Assembly (NCBI GenBank): GCA_942486035.1
Contig: CALNXK010000098.1
Coordinates: forward strand, 1,754,001-1,818,000
Source of the DNA: Porites lobata
Taxonomy: Eukaryota > Cnidaria > Anthozoa > Scleractinia > Poritidae
Direction: 5' to 3'
Length of the DNA stretch: 64,000 bases
Both the position numbers and the translations under genes were made by a program. Of the stretch, positions 20,900 to 32,352 are shown in pieces. The notes beneath the pieces were generated by a model. That model was not told the origin of the DNA, made no database searches, and saw nothing but the letters and a program-made list of their open reading frames with translations. Numbering within the stretch: position 1 is the stretch's first letter; every line of letters starts with the position of its first letter.

Positions 20900-23265
20900 C
20901 GTGGGCGGAAGAGCCCCTGGGTACCGACTCTCACCGGACCATTTCCAAACGGTCAAGCGAATGCTTGCTCCAGATTGGGCACATAAAATGCTTTGTATTA
21001 TTGTGCTCAATCGGCGAACAGCATCTCCTGTGTTCTTTTCGTGAGTTCGTACACGACGCCTTTTGACTCGATCACGGCTTGTCTGGCTCATGCACCAAAG
21101 AAATGCACGCAGTCAGGAGTCTTTCAGTTTGATGTAAACGCTACATTTCAAAATACTGGTAGTCTTTACACTAGAGCCTAAATAAGCTAACAAATATTTC
21201 AAGACAAGTAAATTTTAAATTCTTCAAGTAAAAGAAAGCTTCACACATAACCTATCTTTTTTACTTCAGCTGGTTTTCCCACGCAACGTAATTAAGACTG
21301 ATTGACATGCTTCGCCTTTCTCATAGCTTGGAAATCTTAAGTTCGTTAAGTCAGTTTTGATGAGATGCAAAGTAAAGTTACTGGAGATTTTGTTTAGGCC
21401 TTCACACACGCATTTTTGGTTAAGTAAAACTTAGCAGCTCTTAAGTCTTACTCAACAGCCTAGTGTAAAGACAACCACTGTCTACACGAAAACTAAAGAC
21501 GCTTTTCCAAAAAACACCAGCTTGAGCTTACAACAGGTATTCACGGTTGCATCGATCACGCCTTCGTAAATATTAGGGAGTTAATAATATGCCATGACAG
21601 GTGATAGAGAACGGATGTTTTATGAGTCAAATGAATCAATGAGTCATGAGTCATGAGTCATGAGTCATGAGTCAATGAGTCAATGAGTCAATGAGACAGA
21701 TCTAAAAAAATAACATTTTTGGTAGAAGCAATAAAATCAAGCATTACTTTTATTATTTTGTCTACTTACTTCATTGCTGCCTGCACTTGCAAGGCCTATT
21801 TCTGACATGAAATCTCAGCCTGGGCTGTTTGTTAGCAGTATTCCAGGCCCTTCCGCTACTACTATATGCATGCATGGCCCGAAGAATAGCCTTCCCAGAC
21901 ACCCTTAAGAACCATTTAAAACATCAGATCAGACAATCCATATCTCTCTTGATTTTACTAGTAGATGTTCCATACCAGAATTGAAGTGCTGCCCCAAGGT
22001 GTTCATATTAGTTGGTGCAAGAGTTTTAAACAGGCGAGCTAATGTAAATAAACACAAACATAATGCAAACAATGAATGCCCAAAGATTTTAATCAATCAA
22101 CAAGCCTTGAAAGTTATTTAAAATTACAAAGGGTATACACTAATACCTCAAAATAATTATTCGTACAGTGTATGTTTCTAATGTAAACACTGACTGTGTA
22201 CAACTGTTCGACTCACTGTTTCATACCCCTCCTCCGACAAATTACAATTCAGTTTGTTCACCTCGTAGCATCATTCTCCTTTTGAGGCAAGTAAAACTGA
22301 TTGGAAAAAGTGGTGAACTACATTTGGAAATTAAGGTTATCTACTGAAAACAACTCTGCAACTGATTGTTGGAACGAACGCTTTAAAACATAAATTGTCC
22401 GTCCTGGATAGTCTTCAGTGTGTTCATGATCCACAGCGATCCATGGAATAAAAGAACATTGTATTCCCCTTGACTTCTCGCTAAAACCTAATGAGGCTAA
22501 ATTTTATTGTTTCTACCGAAACTTTTATTTTTTCATATCTGACTCATTGACTCATTGACTCATGATGACTAATTGAATCGTTTGACTCATTACTACTTTA
22601 GACTCCAGCTGACAACCACGAAAACGTCGCATGAAGAGTGAACTCAAATTTTTTCAGTCTCTATCGTGATTATTCCAACTCACTTACTTTGTCAAATGCA
22701 AGCGAACTCTTCTTGAGCTGAATTTCTATCAACCATATCTAAATTCATAAAGAGAAAGAAAATTTTTGCTTGTTTACGTCCTTCACAAAACGTGAAATTA
22801 GGCATTTTCACGTAGAAGTCGTGCAGTGACGGCAAAGAAATATATGCAAAAAAGCGTGATGCACGCGCAAAGTTGTTGTTTTGCTTTACTTTACTTTTAC
22901 TTTCTCGTCGCCGCTTCATCTTGTTCATCTTAAACTTCCTGTTTTTTACGATACATTGTGATCCGTCAGAAACAGAACTTTCTCAGTGCAAATTAAATTG
23001 CTCCTGCTGATAGCATCCGAAACGTTTTTCGACTCATCGGTAGTTCCTTCGTTTCTGGTTAGGAAGGCTTGGTGAACGAATCGGGCAAATGTGGCGTAGA
23101 TAAAAGCTGTCGTGTACGAACTCACGAAAAGAACTCTCGAGATGCTGTTCGCCGATTGGGCAAAATAATACAAAGCATTTTTTGTGCCCAATCAGGAACC
23201 AGCACTCTCTTGACCGTTTGGAAATAGTCCAGTGAGACTCGGTACCCAGGGGCTTTTCCGCCTGT
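20900..23265. mobile_element. Element with 145-160 bp inverted arms
   Basis: The left arm 20900-21064 and right arm 23104-23265 are inverted copies, about 85-90% identical by eye (shared blocks: CCTGGGTACCGA, CATTTCCAAACGGTCAAG, TTTTCGTGAGTTCGTACACG). The interior has no recognised ORF. Target duplication not identified. Confidence 0.6.
21621..22590. repeat. Opposed tandem arrays of TGAGTCA / TGACTCA
   Basis: The left array (21621-21697) has eight TGAGTCA copies, mostly in direct 7-8 bp register. The right array (22543-22590) has four TGACTCA copies. The heptamer equals the AP-1/TRE consensus. The arrays are in inverted orientation and bracket about 0.85 kb, so they are probably the ends of a transposable element. 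Confidence 0.65.
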
Positions 23266-24286
23266 GCTTGAAAACTTTTGTCGCGCCTTTTCTCCCGGCC
23301 CGACTGACCGCCCCTGGGTCTCCGAGGATGGAAAGTGTGTGATTGTGTGATTTCGGCATGGTGTTGACAGGTACGTGATAGCGTGGTTGAACTGCGGTTT
23401 CTCCAAAATATTCTGTGGCAGCCATTAATATTGTTTCGTCGGTATTTAGCCTAGCTGATTGTACCTTGGAAAAGCAACTCTCGACTCAGGAAAACTGGAT
23501 CTAGGCCTAGTTTCAGCGGGCTCTAATGGCATTGCACCATAGGCCGGTTTTTGCAGACAAGAAGGTGATAATTTGTGCACTATGTTTCATTCAGATTGTT
23601 GTCTATTTCATGCGGAACCCTGTTGTTTATCGGGCCGCGAAAAAAGTAGTGTTTTGCTAACTATTTAAGTTGTTATGTAAGCCTTAACCAGGCACTCTTT
23701 CGCTGCAGCTCACTCAACTTCAAAATTTTAGACTGAAATGACACCGCTTTGAAACTTCGCGAAGTAAGTTTAATGAATAAATGTTCTAAAATTTGCGTCA
23801 TTTTAAATTTGGACTGGTTGGAATGCCCGGCGTCATATAAAGGCTTTTAATCGGCCTTTGAATGAGATTTGTTGTTTTAAATTGCCAAGTAGTAGAATGA
23901 GTTGATATTTTTGCTAACCCGGTTTTCAAAAATCCGGGTATAAATATGAATTAAAGAATTATAACAGCAAAGTCATGGATGGATTCGGAAAAAAAAAAAC
24001 ATTCCTTTTTTTCGTTCAATAGACTGTCAATCAACTGTTTTTAAACAGTTGGTTAAAAATCTTCACAGCTCTGGGACACTCGCGTGGCAAAACGGTTCCT
24101 CTGAGCGTTTCTGAGCGATATATTGGGGTACATAATAGTGGGCAGGTTCAACCTGGTCTTGATCGTTTTTATCTAAACACTTCCTTGTTTGCGTAGGGTA
24201 CAATCGAACTTTCTTTGTGGGCGCTACTTTGTTTGTAAATCACTAGGTACGGTGCGTCGTGTTCAGTTGTGTTAAGCAAAATCAAC

Positions 24287-24338
24287 ATGAAGTCAGTGCT
24301 TTTCTTCGCTTTTGGTGTCTTTACAGTCTTTCAAACAG
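24287..24338 (+). CDS. Ly6-like gene 3, exon 1 (signal peptide)
   Basis: ATG at 24287 encodes MKSVLFFAFGVFTVFQT and ends ACAG|GTTAG in phase 1; 52 nt as in the other first exons, with the same leader just upstream. The next terminal exon is 29874-30103 after a 5535 bp intron, 1656 bp of which is a MULE-like insertion. The exon could also be spliced to 55028, which has no first exon of its own. Predicted product with 29874: 93 residues. Confidence 0.72.
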
Positions 24339-24786
24339 GTTAGTTTTAATTGAAGTTTTAATGGTTTTAAATAAGAACTCAGTAATTCTCTAGAACACTT
24401 TCGAAAACCAATTGCGATATTCTAAAACGGCCAATTTCTGGTAAAAAATAGCCATTTCAGCAGTGTTTTTTCCACATCTGATTCAGTAGGCTTAAAAAGA
24501 GGCATTATCTAGAATGAAAATTCAATATGTTACCATGCACAGGACTGGTTCGGTAATATATTCCTTTGTTAATGCAGGTCGTGCCGGTTTCCAGTCGTTT
24601 TAGGCAAAATGTTTTGCAATTTGTCTTTTTTCTTTTTTTTTTTTTCTCACGCCGTGCCATAAAGCAATGATCCAGGAAAAATTCCGAAAAATGTGCAAAC
24701 GCACTCAAAATAACCACGAATAGCGAAAGCAGTCTTGAGCGTTGTTTCCGTGTACAATATAGTGTTTTCTGGAAGATCAAAAATGA

Positions 24787-25160
24787 GTGGATGGATGTGT
24801 CAGTACGCCGACAAAGCCTGTTCCTGCTTCTCGAAGAGGGAGAAAAGCCGAGCCGAGCGCTTCACATGATTGTAGAATGTGCAGCTGTTGTTTCAAAACA
24901 CAGTTCAGCAATTTTAAGAGTGGATGGATAAGCCCTAAAAATATGTTTGTTGCCCCTATTAGTACTAGAAAGAGGTGAAACGTTATCAAAATTGGCCGAA
25001 CTTCTGATAAACGAACTTTTCGTTGTCCTCGACGAAGGAGAATCTTTCTCCACAAAGGTGGAAACTGGGCTGCGATTCTTTCGCAACTGAACACGCCAAC
25101 GGACAATGAATTCTTGACGGTAGGGAACATCACAAATGACTTGTTGCAAACATAACTTGA
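24787..25160 (+). pseudogene. Frameshifted cnidarian zinc-binding domain remnant
   Basis: The plus strand encodes SHDCRMCSCCFKTQF followed by a short basic stretch, then stops at a TGA near 24979. The +1 frame continues sensibly with LSKLAELLINELFVVLDEG to a stop near 25090. The C-x2-C-x2-C start and the following segment resemble a domain repeated in coral genomes next to transposons; I recall the pattern but cannot name the family. A 159-residue minus-strand ORF over the same bases is taken as a shadow. Confidence 0.35.
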
Positions 25161-26241
25161 CAGTTTGCTAATTAAGTGCTTGCATCGACATTTAGCCAAT
25201 GGAAATTGCTCGTGGCTGGGAGAAGCGGGCAAATCGAACGAATATATCTTATTCAAAACGGACAGTCGGTATTTTTAGCGTCTCTCTCAAGTCTCGCTCT
25301 CCGTTTTCAGCTTTTGTTTAACTGTTCGTGCGCACAGTGTACTTGATACGCAAAATACGGACTGTTTGGCAGTCTACGCGGATTTCAACAGGCCGTTTTC
25401 ACGCCGTTTGATATAGAGTCTCAGGTCGCTTTTCCCTTTAGACTTGAAGCATAAAATATTAAATCTGACCAATAATGTGCTAAAATGGTACCCTGGTCCC
25501 AGAGGTTTTTCTTGATTTTTCTTCGCGAAAGAGATCAACAGCAAGCCGCGAAGCGGCGACAACGAGTCGCGTAAGCGACGAGGAGAGAGAGAAAAACCTC
25601 TGGTTACCTTGGCCTCGAATCTCACTTTCATGCAGACGACAGCTGTCAAACGCGTCAAATTGCTAATAAAAAGAGTGACCAATGGCAACTTAGCAAACAC
25701 GTGCTTATCAGCCGCTATTTTTTTAAGTGGGGGTAGACCTGGGGAAATTATGTTATGAACAAACCATCTTCACTTGGGTGGTAAAGAGTGATTTGTTAAT
25801 CGGGGTCAAGCTAAAGCATGTGTTAACGATGGGAGACAAGAGTCCAGGAATAAGAAGACCACTTTATAAAGAAACCGACATTGTTCCAAACGAATGCTGC
25901 AGGATTTGCAGAATTTATTTGGGTATAATAACAAGGATTTTTCACAAACATTGTCATCTGTTCTGTCGGCAGTGTGCCAGCGGGAAGTTCTAAAGTTTGC
26001 AAGAGTCTATCAATCGCGCTTATTACATTGTTTACTTCTGCGGGGCGCGCCGTTCTCGTCGATTCGCGGGCATTCCCCTGAAAATAGTAATATTAATATG
26101 TATTCTGGCAATCTGGCTCGCATTTTGGTTTGGTGGCTCCATTTCCTTTTTTTGTGGAACAACGACGCTAGGAAGAGTCATGCAGCACAACAAACCCTTA
26201 AGGTTCGGAATGTACTTTCAGAGGTTTTTGTTGGCCCAATT

Positions 26242-26423
26242 TACCTATTCGGCTAACTCAATGTACCCAATTCAAACCCTTTGGGAATAAAACGTTTTGT
26301 TTCAGGAATTTCCATATCATTTAAATGTGAATGCCACATTATAATGCAAATGCAATACACAAAGAATCTTATCCCCGGGAGATTTGAATTGGGTACAACA
26401 TTGAGTTAACTAGCCGAATAGGT
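26242..26423. repeat. Palindromic MITE nested in the MULE-like element
   Basis: It starts ACCTATTCGGCTAACTCAATG and ends TAGCCGAATAGGT, with arms also sharing GTACCCAATTCAAA. About 182 bp. Confidence 0.7.
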
Positions 26424-26631
26424 CTATGCCAAAAATAGCGTCGGTTAGATCTTTTTTGGGCGTCGCAGGAAAATCAAGCTGCACCGAAAATGATTACGCA
26501 CTTGTACAAAGTTGTATGTTTTTTTTTTCCTACAAGGAAACTTTCATTCCGTATTCGGAGATTTTTTATTTTGCTGCCCTAAACAAGTTAGTTTATTTAA
26601 TGGAATGACAGTATTGTAACAGAAAATATAC

Positions 26632-26784
26632 TTTCCATGTCCGGTTGATAAAATGGTGAACACATCCTTTCGACTCAACGCAGCGAACAAAGCTTTCTTT
26701 TGTTGCTCAGTGAGACTCGGGAAAGCGCTCATTAAGTACCGAGGTCAAAATTTCTTCGAATATTCTTTCAGGAACAACATCCAT
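26632..26784 (-). pseudogene. Captured first exon of a RecQ/DEAD-like helicase
   Basis: The minus strand starts at ATG 26784 (MDVVPERIFEEILTSVLNER). A 1-nt frameshift follows, and it continues as SLTEQQKKALFAALSRKDVF and ILSTGHGK. The Q-x-x-A-L segment followed by L-x-T-G-x-G-K is the Q-motif plus Walker A arrangement of RecQ-like superfamily 2 helicases; Ser replaces the usual Pro in the Walker motif. The sense reading ends at GGAAA|GTATAT, a plausible donor, so this is an exon with its intron start. The rest of the helicase is absent. Confidence 0.6.
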
Positions 26785-27468
26785 GGCGTGCCTCTACGTG
26801 CCTTGGTCCCGTGCAAATGTTATTGCGAGTGCAGCATACAAACAATTTTCTTCCCTAGTAGAGAGAAGCAAAATGAGGTGTGAAAATCCTCAGCGTCCCC
26901 TCGGTAGTTACAATTAAACGAACCAATCAAATTGGTTTGCGCGTTTGAAAAACTATCAACCAATCAACGCCCGAGGGTCAGATCCTGACCCTGTCGTCAG
27001 CATGAAAGTGAGATTCAAGGCCAAGGTAACCAGAGGTTTTTCTCTCTCTCCTCGTCGCTTTCGCGACTCGTTGTCGCCGCTTCGCGGTTTGCTCTTGATC
27101 TCTTTCGCGAAGAAAAATCAAGAAAAACCTCTGGGACCAGGGTACTAAAATGGAAGAAGATCAGCTGTTTCACATGTACCGATTCCGTGTCTGTTAACTT
27201 ATCACGACTTATCAACCTACAGATAAGAAATTCAGTATACCTTCTCTTCTCGGATTAAGCCTCCACCGTGTCTACATTTCTGTTCGTGTTAAAACGGTTT
27301 CAAAACAAGTAAAAAGGAAATGCAACTCAAACAATAAAATATTCGCTAAATAAGAGTCAGTACTTATCAAATGAGATGAAATTTTGTGTGAAATTTCAAA
27401 CTGCTATATATAAATGAATCACGGAAACACGGAAACTTTAAAGCAAGTAGGGCGGCAGACATTTATTA

Positions 27469-27470
27469 TG

Positions 27471-27510
<40 letters not shown>
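27469..27510. repeat. ATA trinucleotide microsatellite
   Basis: An uninterrupted (ATA)n run of about 40 bp. Confidence 0.9.
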
Positions 27511-27513
<3 letters not shown>

Positions 27514-27859
27514 CGGACCTTTAAGTCTGTACTTAAAATACAATTTTCTGACAGCGGGTTTCTACTAAACGTTGCTTGTGATCGTTACGTCCAAAAAACA
27601 GCCTCTGACCTCTGACAAAACAGTTTGATGAGAAACAGAAACTTCTTGAACTGGTTTTGAAAATCGTTGGTAGGTAGCCCATTAGCTCACTATATGAGAG
27701 CCCTGAGCAACATTATCCATTAGCTAATTAATTATTCATACGGTAGCAATTATAAGGCGTTGTATGAGAATTATCCTATTTCTCCATAGTTGAGCGAAAC
27801 GTGCTTTAAATTTTTCCTTTTAAGCTTGCATTGACACCTTTTGCTGTTCATCAGAGATG

Positions 27860-28870
27860 TTAAATAAGAGAAAATACTCAATCATTTGCGTGAAACGGCG
27901 ACCAATAGTGCGAAGATAGATTCATTAGCGCGAAAATACGAACATCTGCGCACAAAAAATTAACTTTCAAGGTGATGTTAATGACTTTGATGTTGGCGTT
28001 AATGGAAGTATATTTTTCTCTTTTGTATGCCCAGTGACACATATGAATGCCCAAAAGTGTTATCGAATGTTGATTAAAATGCAAACATTGTAACTGATAT
28101 CTGGTTTATGCGTAAATGTTCATATTTTGGCGCTGATGAATGTATCTTCGCACTATTGGTCGCCGTTTGACGTAAATGATTGCGTATTTTCTCGTAATGA
28201 ACAGCAAAAAGTGTATTGCCATGGTCATAGTCAGGTTTCGTCCTCGTTGGCAGCACGGCTTGGCGGTACGCCCTCCCCTCCCTGTCGCGCCCCACTATGA
28301 CTTCTGGCCGTCCAGGGCAAAAATGTATAGCCGCAGCCGTCGGCAAAAAAACAGTGGCGAAGTACGGCGTGATTCTTTAAACGATTTCGGGCCAATTTTT
28401 TTTTTTTTTTTTTGGGGGGAATTGGTAATGTTTAATTGAAAATATGTTTTTGTATATTAAATGTAAAGAAAGCTCAATTGATTCATAGTTATTAGAGGAG
28501 ACTGGTTATGAAGAGCGGCAAACATCAATGATAAAAACAACAGTACTGCAGTTTATGTTCCAAGCACCGTGAAAGTGCACAATCCTTTGTTTTCTGTTGG
28601 CAAATTGTTACGGAATAAATTAATGCAACGTTTTTACTGGTCAATTCAATCAAAATGATAGGAATTCTTTTGAACGTTGTGCACTTTCAGGTCCACCAAA
28701 ACATATAACAAAGGAGTCTGACGGGTTTCATAACCATTCCACTCAATTAACTATGATTGATTGTACAAGCGCAATGTCTGTCTTGTCCATTCTAAAGCTG
28801 TCCAGGAATGCTATTGAATTGCAAACAGTGTCATAAAATGTTAATGAATAGCGTTTGCACTTAAATGCTT
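27860..28870. repeat. Dispersed repeat, uninterrupted copy
   Basis: The same sequence (GCCATGGTCATAGTCA, CCCTGTCGCGCCCCA, TGTATAGCCGCAGC) occurs at 46750-47177 and 51164-51480, where it is split by the LINE. This copy shows the pre-insertion sequence. Near 28390 it has a T homopolymer. No ORF recognised. Confidence 0.65.
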
Positions 28871-28904
28871 GTCTATTGTCCCTAATGGTTTTCAAGTAAG
28901 GGTT

Positions 28905-29008
28905 ATCGGCCTGAAGCGAGAGGTTATGTGATTTATTCCCCTAGTGCGTTGCCCGAGGGCAACGCACCAGGGGAATAAATCACATAACCACGAGCTGAAG
29001 GCCGATAA
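28905..29008. repeat. Near-perfect hairpin
   Basis: Arms around GGTTATGTGATTTATTCCCC and the inverse GGGGAATAAATCACATAACC, with centre GTTGCCCGAGGGCAAC. Likely a fold-back MITE. Confidence 0.75.
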
Positions 29009-29873
29009 ATGGCTTATTTTTACATAAGCGAGGATTCCTCAAGGGATGCAAAAATACATTGACGAAAAATGCCTCTATTGTTCATCTTTCTTTTGTTTTT
29101 TAACACTCCATGCTGGCACTGGTGGCATTCACAGGTTTCTCGGCTTTTTAATTATGTTAGGTTTTCAAAGTCGCATTTCAAATTAGTTGTTCGTAGCGAA
29201 TGCTAGAAACAGCCTAAAGAGCCTAGCAGTGTCGAGCGATTCAGAGCCAGAGGTAGAGCCGTTTATTACTCAAACTAAAGCAGCTTTAGTGGCGGTACTT
29301 GAAGAGCTTTCCGAAAAGAATTTGAATCTTCATTTGCGGGTGCAGAAACGAGCAAGCAGTTGACAATTTCAATTTTCGCACCGAGGATCTTTCGACCGAC
29401 CTGCATGTTTATAGACAAAGAAGATTCGGGCGAGGGATCACTACATAACTGTACCTGACAAGGAAATTCAACTTTTTACAAGGAACAGTTAGCGAAAAAA
29501 AACCGTCAACACAGCTGGAAAGTAAAGTTGCCAAATTTGAAAAGCGATTTGTTGAAAACGAAGGAAGATGGAGCTCTCCAAAGTCGCGGAATTGTACAGA
29601 CGTTTGTATGGTGAGGGGTACGAACTTGTCCCCCACCATACAAACGTCTCGTCTTTTTGGATCAATATCTTCGCTCTCTTTGGACGTACCACCTTTAAAC
29701 TTTGTAAGTTGTTGATGGATATTCGCTTACTGCTCTTTATAAAAATATAAAATAAAATAAAGTAAAATAAAATAGAAAAGTTAAAAATTGAAACAACAAC
29801 AACAACAAAACCTTGAAGGGCCTATTCAACATCTTACTGATTTTGACATTGGCCTTGATTGATGTCATTTTAG

Positions 29874-30103
29874 GTGCTGATAGATGTCTGCGAGCCTTAT
29901 ACAAAATAGACGACGTCAAGTGGGTTATTTCGGGTTGTACAACAGGATGGAAATGTTCATCGAGAGAACAAGACTGTAAAATAAATAGCTTAAAAGCCGC
30001 ATCCTGCAATTGCTGTCAGAAAGACGGGTGCAATGGCGCCTTCCTTGTCAACTACAGCGCTTTACTTTTGTCCGTATGCATTTTTATTAGCTTATGGCTG
30101 TAG
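29874..30103 (+). CDS. Ly6-like gene 3, terminal exon with shortened Cys loop
   Basis: The acceptor is ATTTTAG and TAG lies at 30101-30103. With the G from exon 1 it reads GADRCLRALYKIDDV.., keeps all eight cysteines and the GPI-type tail (LLLSVCIFISLWL), but is 230 nt long. A 6 nt deletion changes SCKVDCC (copy B) to SCNCC, so Cys5 and Cys6 are separated by one residue instead of three. An upstream in-frame stretch from a TTG at 29813 resembles a signal peptide (MKGLFNILLILTLALIDVI if TTG started) but has no ATG before the TGA at 29789. Exon 1 at 24287 is the preferred start. Possibly a degenerating gene. Confidence 0.65.
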
Positions 30104-30536
30104 ATTGTTATCCATCAGTCAAAGTTAAATTCCTGCGACCTCTGGGGGAAAGAGGGGATTTAACACAGCCAAAGCCGGTTTCTAACGAGCGGGGGAGGCA
30201 ATTTTTTGTCTTTTAAAATCAGGGTCAATGTTAAATTCCCCTTTTTGGCCGGGTGTCGCATGGTCGGGATTTTAATTGACTTAATAATGCATTTATTCTG
30301 AGATTTAGTCGCTGTTCATGACTTTGATCATGAGTCGTAAAAAGAAAAATAAAATAAATCTAATTTTAAAGAAGTTAGTTTTTCATCAATATTTTAACAG
30401 TCTTTTGCTTAAGTAGCCTGAATTTCATCCGATTACTTCGAGTCGTTATTACTCCGTCAGTAAAGTTTACTGAGGGAGTAATAACGCCTCGACGTAACGG
30501 GATGAAATTGAGGCTAAGTATCTGAAAGTATCAAAC
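30104..30536 (+). other. 3' flank of Ly6-like gene 3
   Basis: It is collinear with 55264-55695. AATAAA signals lie at 30348-30353 and 30353-30358. A hairpin at about 30413-30518 (GAATTTCATCCGATTAC.. and its inverse) is shared by copy B, so it predates the duplication. Confidence 0.6.
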
Positions 30537-30640
30537 GCTCGTTCCTGCTAAGTGGAATGCTGTCAGAAAGACGCGCGCAACGACTCCGTTCTTGTAAACT
30601 ACAGCATGATTTTACTTCTGTCCATAGGCATTATTATGGG
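30537..30640 (+). pseudogene. Ly6-like terminal exon fragment
   Basis: It matches the C-terminal part of the terminal exon (CGTTCCTGCnAAGTGGAATG, CTGTCAGAAAGACGC) but has TAA in place of the Lys codon after SC and Arg in place of the last Cys. Its duplicate is at 55700-55800, with a different small insertion. Non-functional. Confidence 0.75.
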
Positions 30641-32352
30641 TGTACAGTCCGGGCCACAACCAGATCTGGATATGTAATTTCCTGCAATCTGATTGGCTCA
30701 GAGCTCAACTAAGACATTGACTTGACCGTGAAAGGACCAAGCTCGACAGAAATGTCGAACAGGGAAATTCAAAGGCAAATAGCTGTCCAGTGCTTTTGGT
30801 GGAATGTACCTTGAAGAAAAGTAACCGCAATACGGAGCCGATTAATCGAGATTATTTTATGCGTCATAGGGTTCGATTTACGAATATCGAGATGTTAATG
30901 ATCGAGAACCCTTTCTCTAAACAACCGTGGATTTCTGATAATATTTCAAGAGACCAGAAACAACTCGACAACTCCGATCGAATTGGAAGAATAGGGAATT
31001 TGAATACCGCGATACATTTTAAGTGGAAAGGTTTTAAGAAGTCCTGTTTGGAGTAATTTCTGAGAGCACAGCTTCGACCTGGAGAAGTCTGTTCTTTTCT
31101 ACTTCGGGCGCAATACCATACGCGCTAAAATCTAATTTCGATCGAAGGATTGATAATGCATAATGGTAATCTTAATGCTAATTATTCTTGCTGTATATAA
31201 ATCTCCAGTATATTGAATCGTCACACATGTTGGAAATATGCGACGGTCAAAGAAATAAGTAAAATTTGTAGAAATTGCACTCGCGAAGAGTCGTAAGCAG
31301 TCATTAACGAACTTCTGTCTTTGCCTATTACAAATTGCAAAACCCCATTGCTGATGAAAATAATGCAAGTGGACGTATTCTAATAAATATTCTAATAGCT
31401 TTTAAATAGTCACTGAGAGGACGTAAACATAATTTCACAATTGTATTTTGAAAAACAGCTTTGACAAATGAAATAGATGTGCATTTAATAGAATGGTTTT
31501 TCACAAGACAAGAAATAATTATATATATTTATATCTCTATATTTTTTTTACAAAATTTGCTCCTCTAAATTATTGTTATTAAGGGGGTGCATCAGTTTAG
31601 ACGACTGATGCGATTCTAAATCTCAAAGGAAGGTGTCACATTGGGATGCAGGGCTAGTACAGCATCACAGTAGTTTTTTGGCATGAGAGATTTCATAATA
31701 CCGTGTGTCTACTACCTAGGATATAGTAGTTTCACGGTAGATAGGAATACCACGACTGTAATATGCGTTACAGACGGATACAATTCTAGTTTAGTCACAT
31801 TTTCACTTGGCATTGCAGTCAGCAACATTCACTTTTATTGCACTAGCAATCATTTCCCTCCCTCCCCCCTGTAGGGTTTTATTTTGTTCTATTCATGGAC
31901 AGTGTGATCACTTTTATTATTTGATTGAGGTTGTTTTAATTCTTTTTTAGTTTGGTCTTTCTTATTTGATGGAGCACTTTATTTTTATACTAAATATTAC
32001 CTTTTAGTTATTTACCATGTATTGTATTTTGGTATGATTCTGACACTTCCTCCTCTACCATATTCTGAGGTGAAACACAATCCTCTTGTGTTCGCATTAA
32101 GGGACTATAAACTGCTTAAAGCTAAACTTCCATCTTCTTCCAGTTCAATGTCAATTTCATTTTCTCAACCGCATTTTTAAATGCCGTGACTGTTAAAACT
32201 GTTATGTGACTGTTAAAACAGTCACATAATCTAAACATAAAAGTACATTAAATATAATTCACACATACAAAAGCCGTGGGCTTATTTCAATATTCAAACG
32301 AAAAAGTGATGTTATGCATGAAAGATTCTGAATGAAGGACAACCCAAACGCA
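30641..32352. other. Copy A intergenic sequence, no gene
   Basis: Collinear with 55801-57522. No recognisable domain or splice-consistent exon; AT-rich with tracts such as TATATATTTATATCTCTATA near 31520. Confidence 0.55.

Larger units (their letters stand above)
20495..24286. other. Intergenic, fold-back rich
   Basis: No supported gene. It contains an element bounded by inverted arms (20900-23265) with a nested AP-1-like repeat element (about 21620-22595). 23266-24286 shows no clear gene; the last 40 bp are the leader of Ly6 first exon 3. Confidence 0.55.
25489..27144. mobile_element. MULE-like TIR element with 9 bp target duplication
   Basis: Long TIRs (about 155 bp) start TACCCTGGTCCCAGAGG and end CCTCTGGGACCAGGGTA, continuing through AAGAAAAATCAAG and GCCGCGAAGCGGCGACAACGAG-type sequence. 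The exact 9 bp duplication CTAAAATGG lies at 25480-25488 and 27145-27153, as in Mutator-like elements. No transposase is visible; the interior holds a helicase exon fragment (26632-26784, minus), a degraded C-x2-C ORF (about 25890-26010, plus) and a nested palindromic MITE (26242-26423). It sits in the intron of Ly6-like gene 3. Confidence 0.8.
24339..29873. other. Intron of Ly6-like gene 3
   Basis: It contains a decayed zinc-binding ORF (24787-25160), a MULE-like element (25489-27144), an ATA microsatellite (27469-27510), a repeat of the family later hit by the LINE (27860-28870), a hairpin (28905-29008), and the start of segmental copy A at about 29467. No middle Ly6 exon recognised. Confidence 0.6.

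Noticed and set aside
21621..21697. CRISPR-like short repeats
   Set aside because: Heptamers without spacers in a eukaryotic repeat element.
24777..25256. 159-residue minus-strand ORF
   Set aside because: No recognisable motif; overlaps the decayed plus-strand Cys domain and looks like its antisense shadow.
29813..29873. Signal-peptide-like stretch directly before the Ly6 exon (would start at TTG)
   Set aside because: No ATG in frame after the TGA at 29789, same TTG in copy B, and it lies where the other genes have intron; exon 24287 is a better start.
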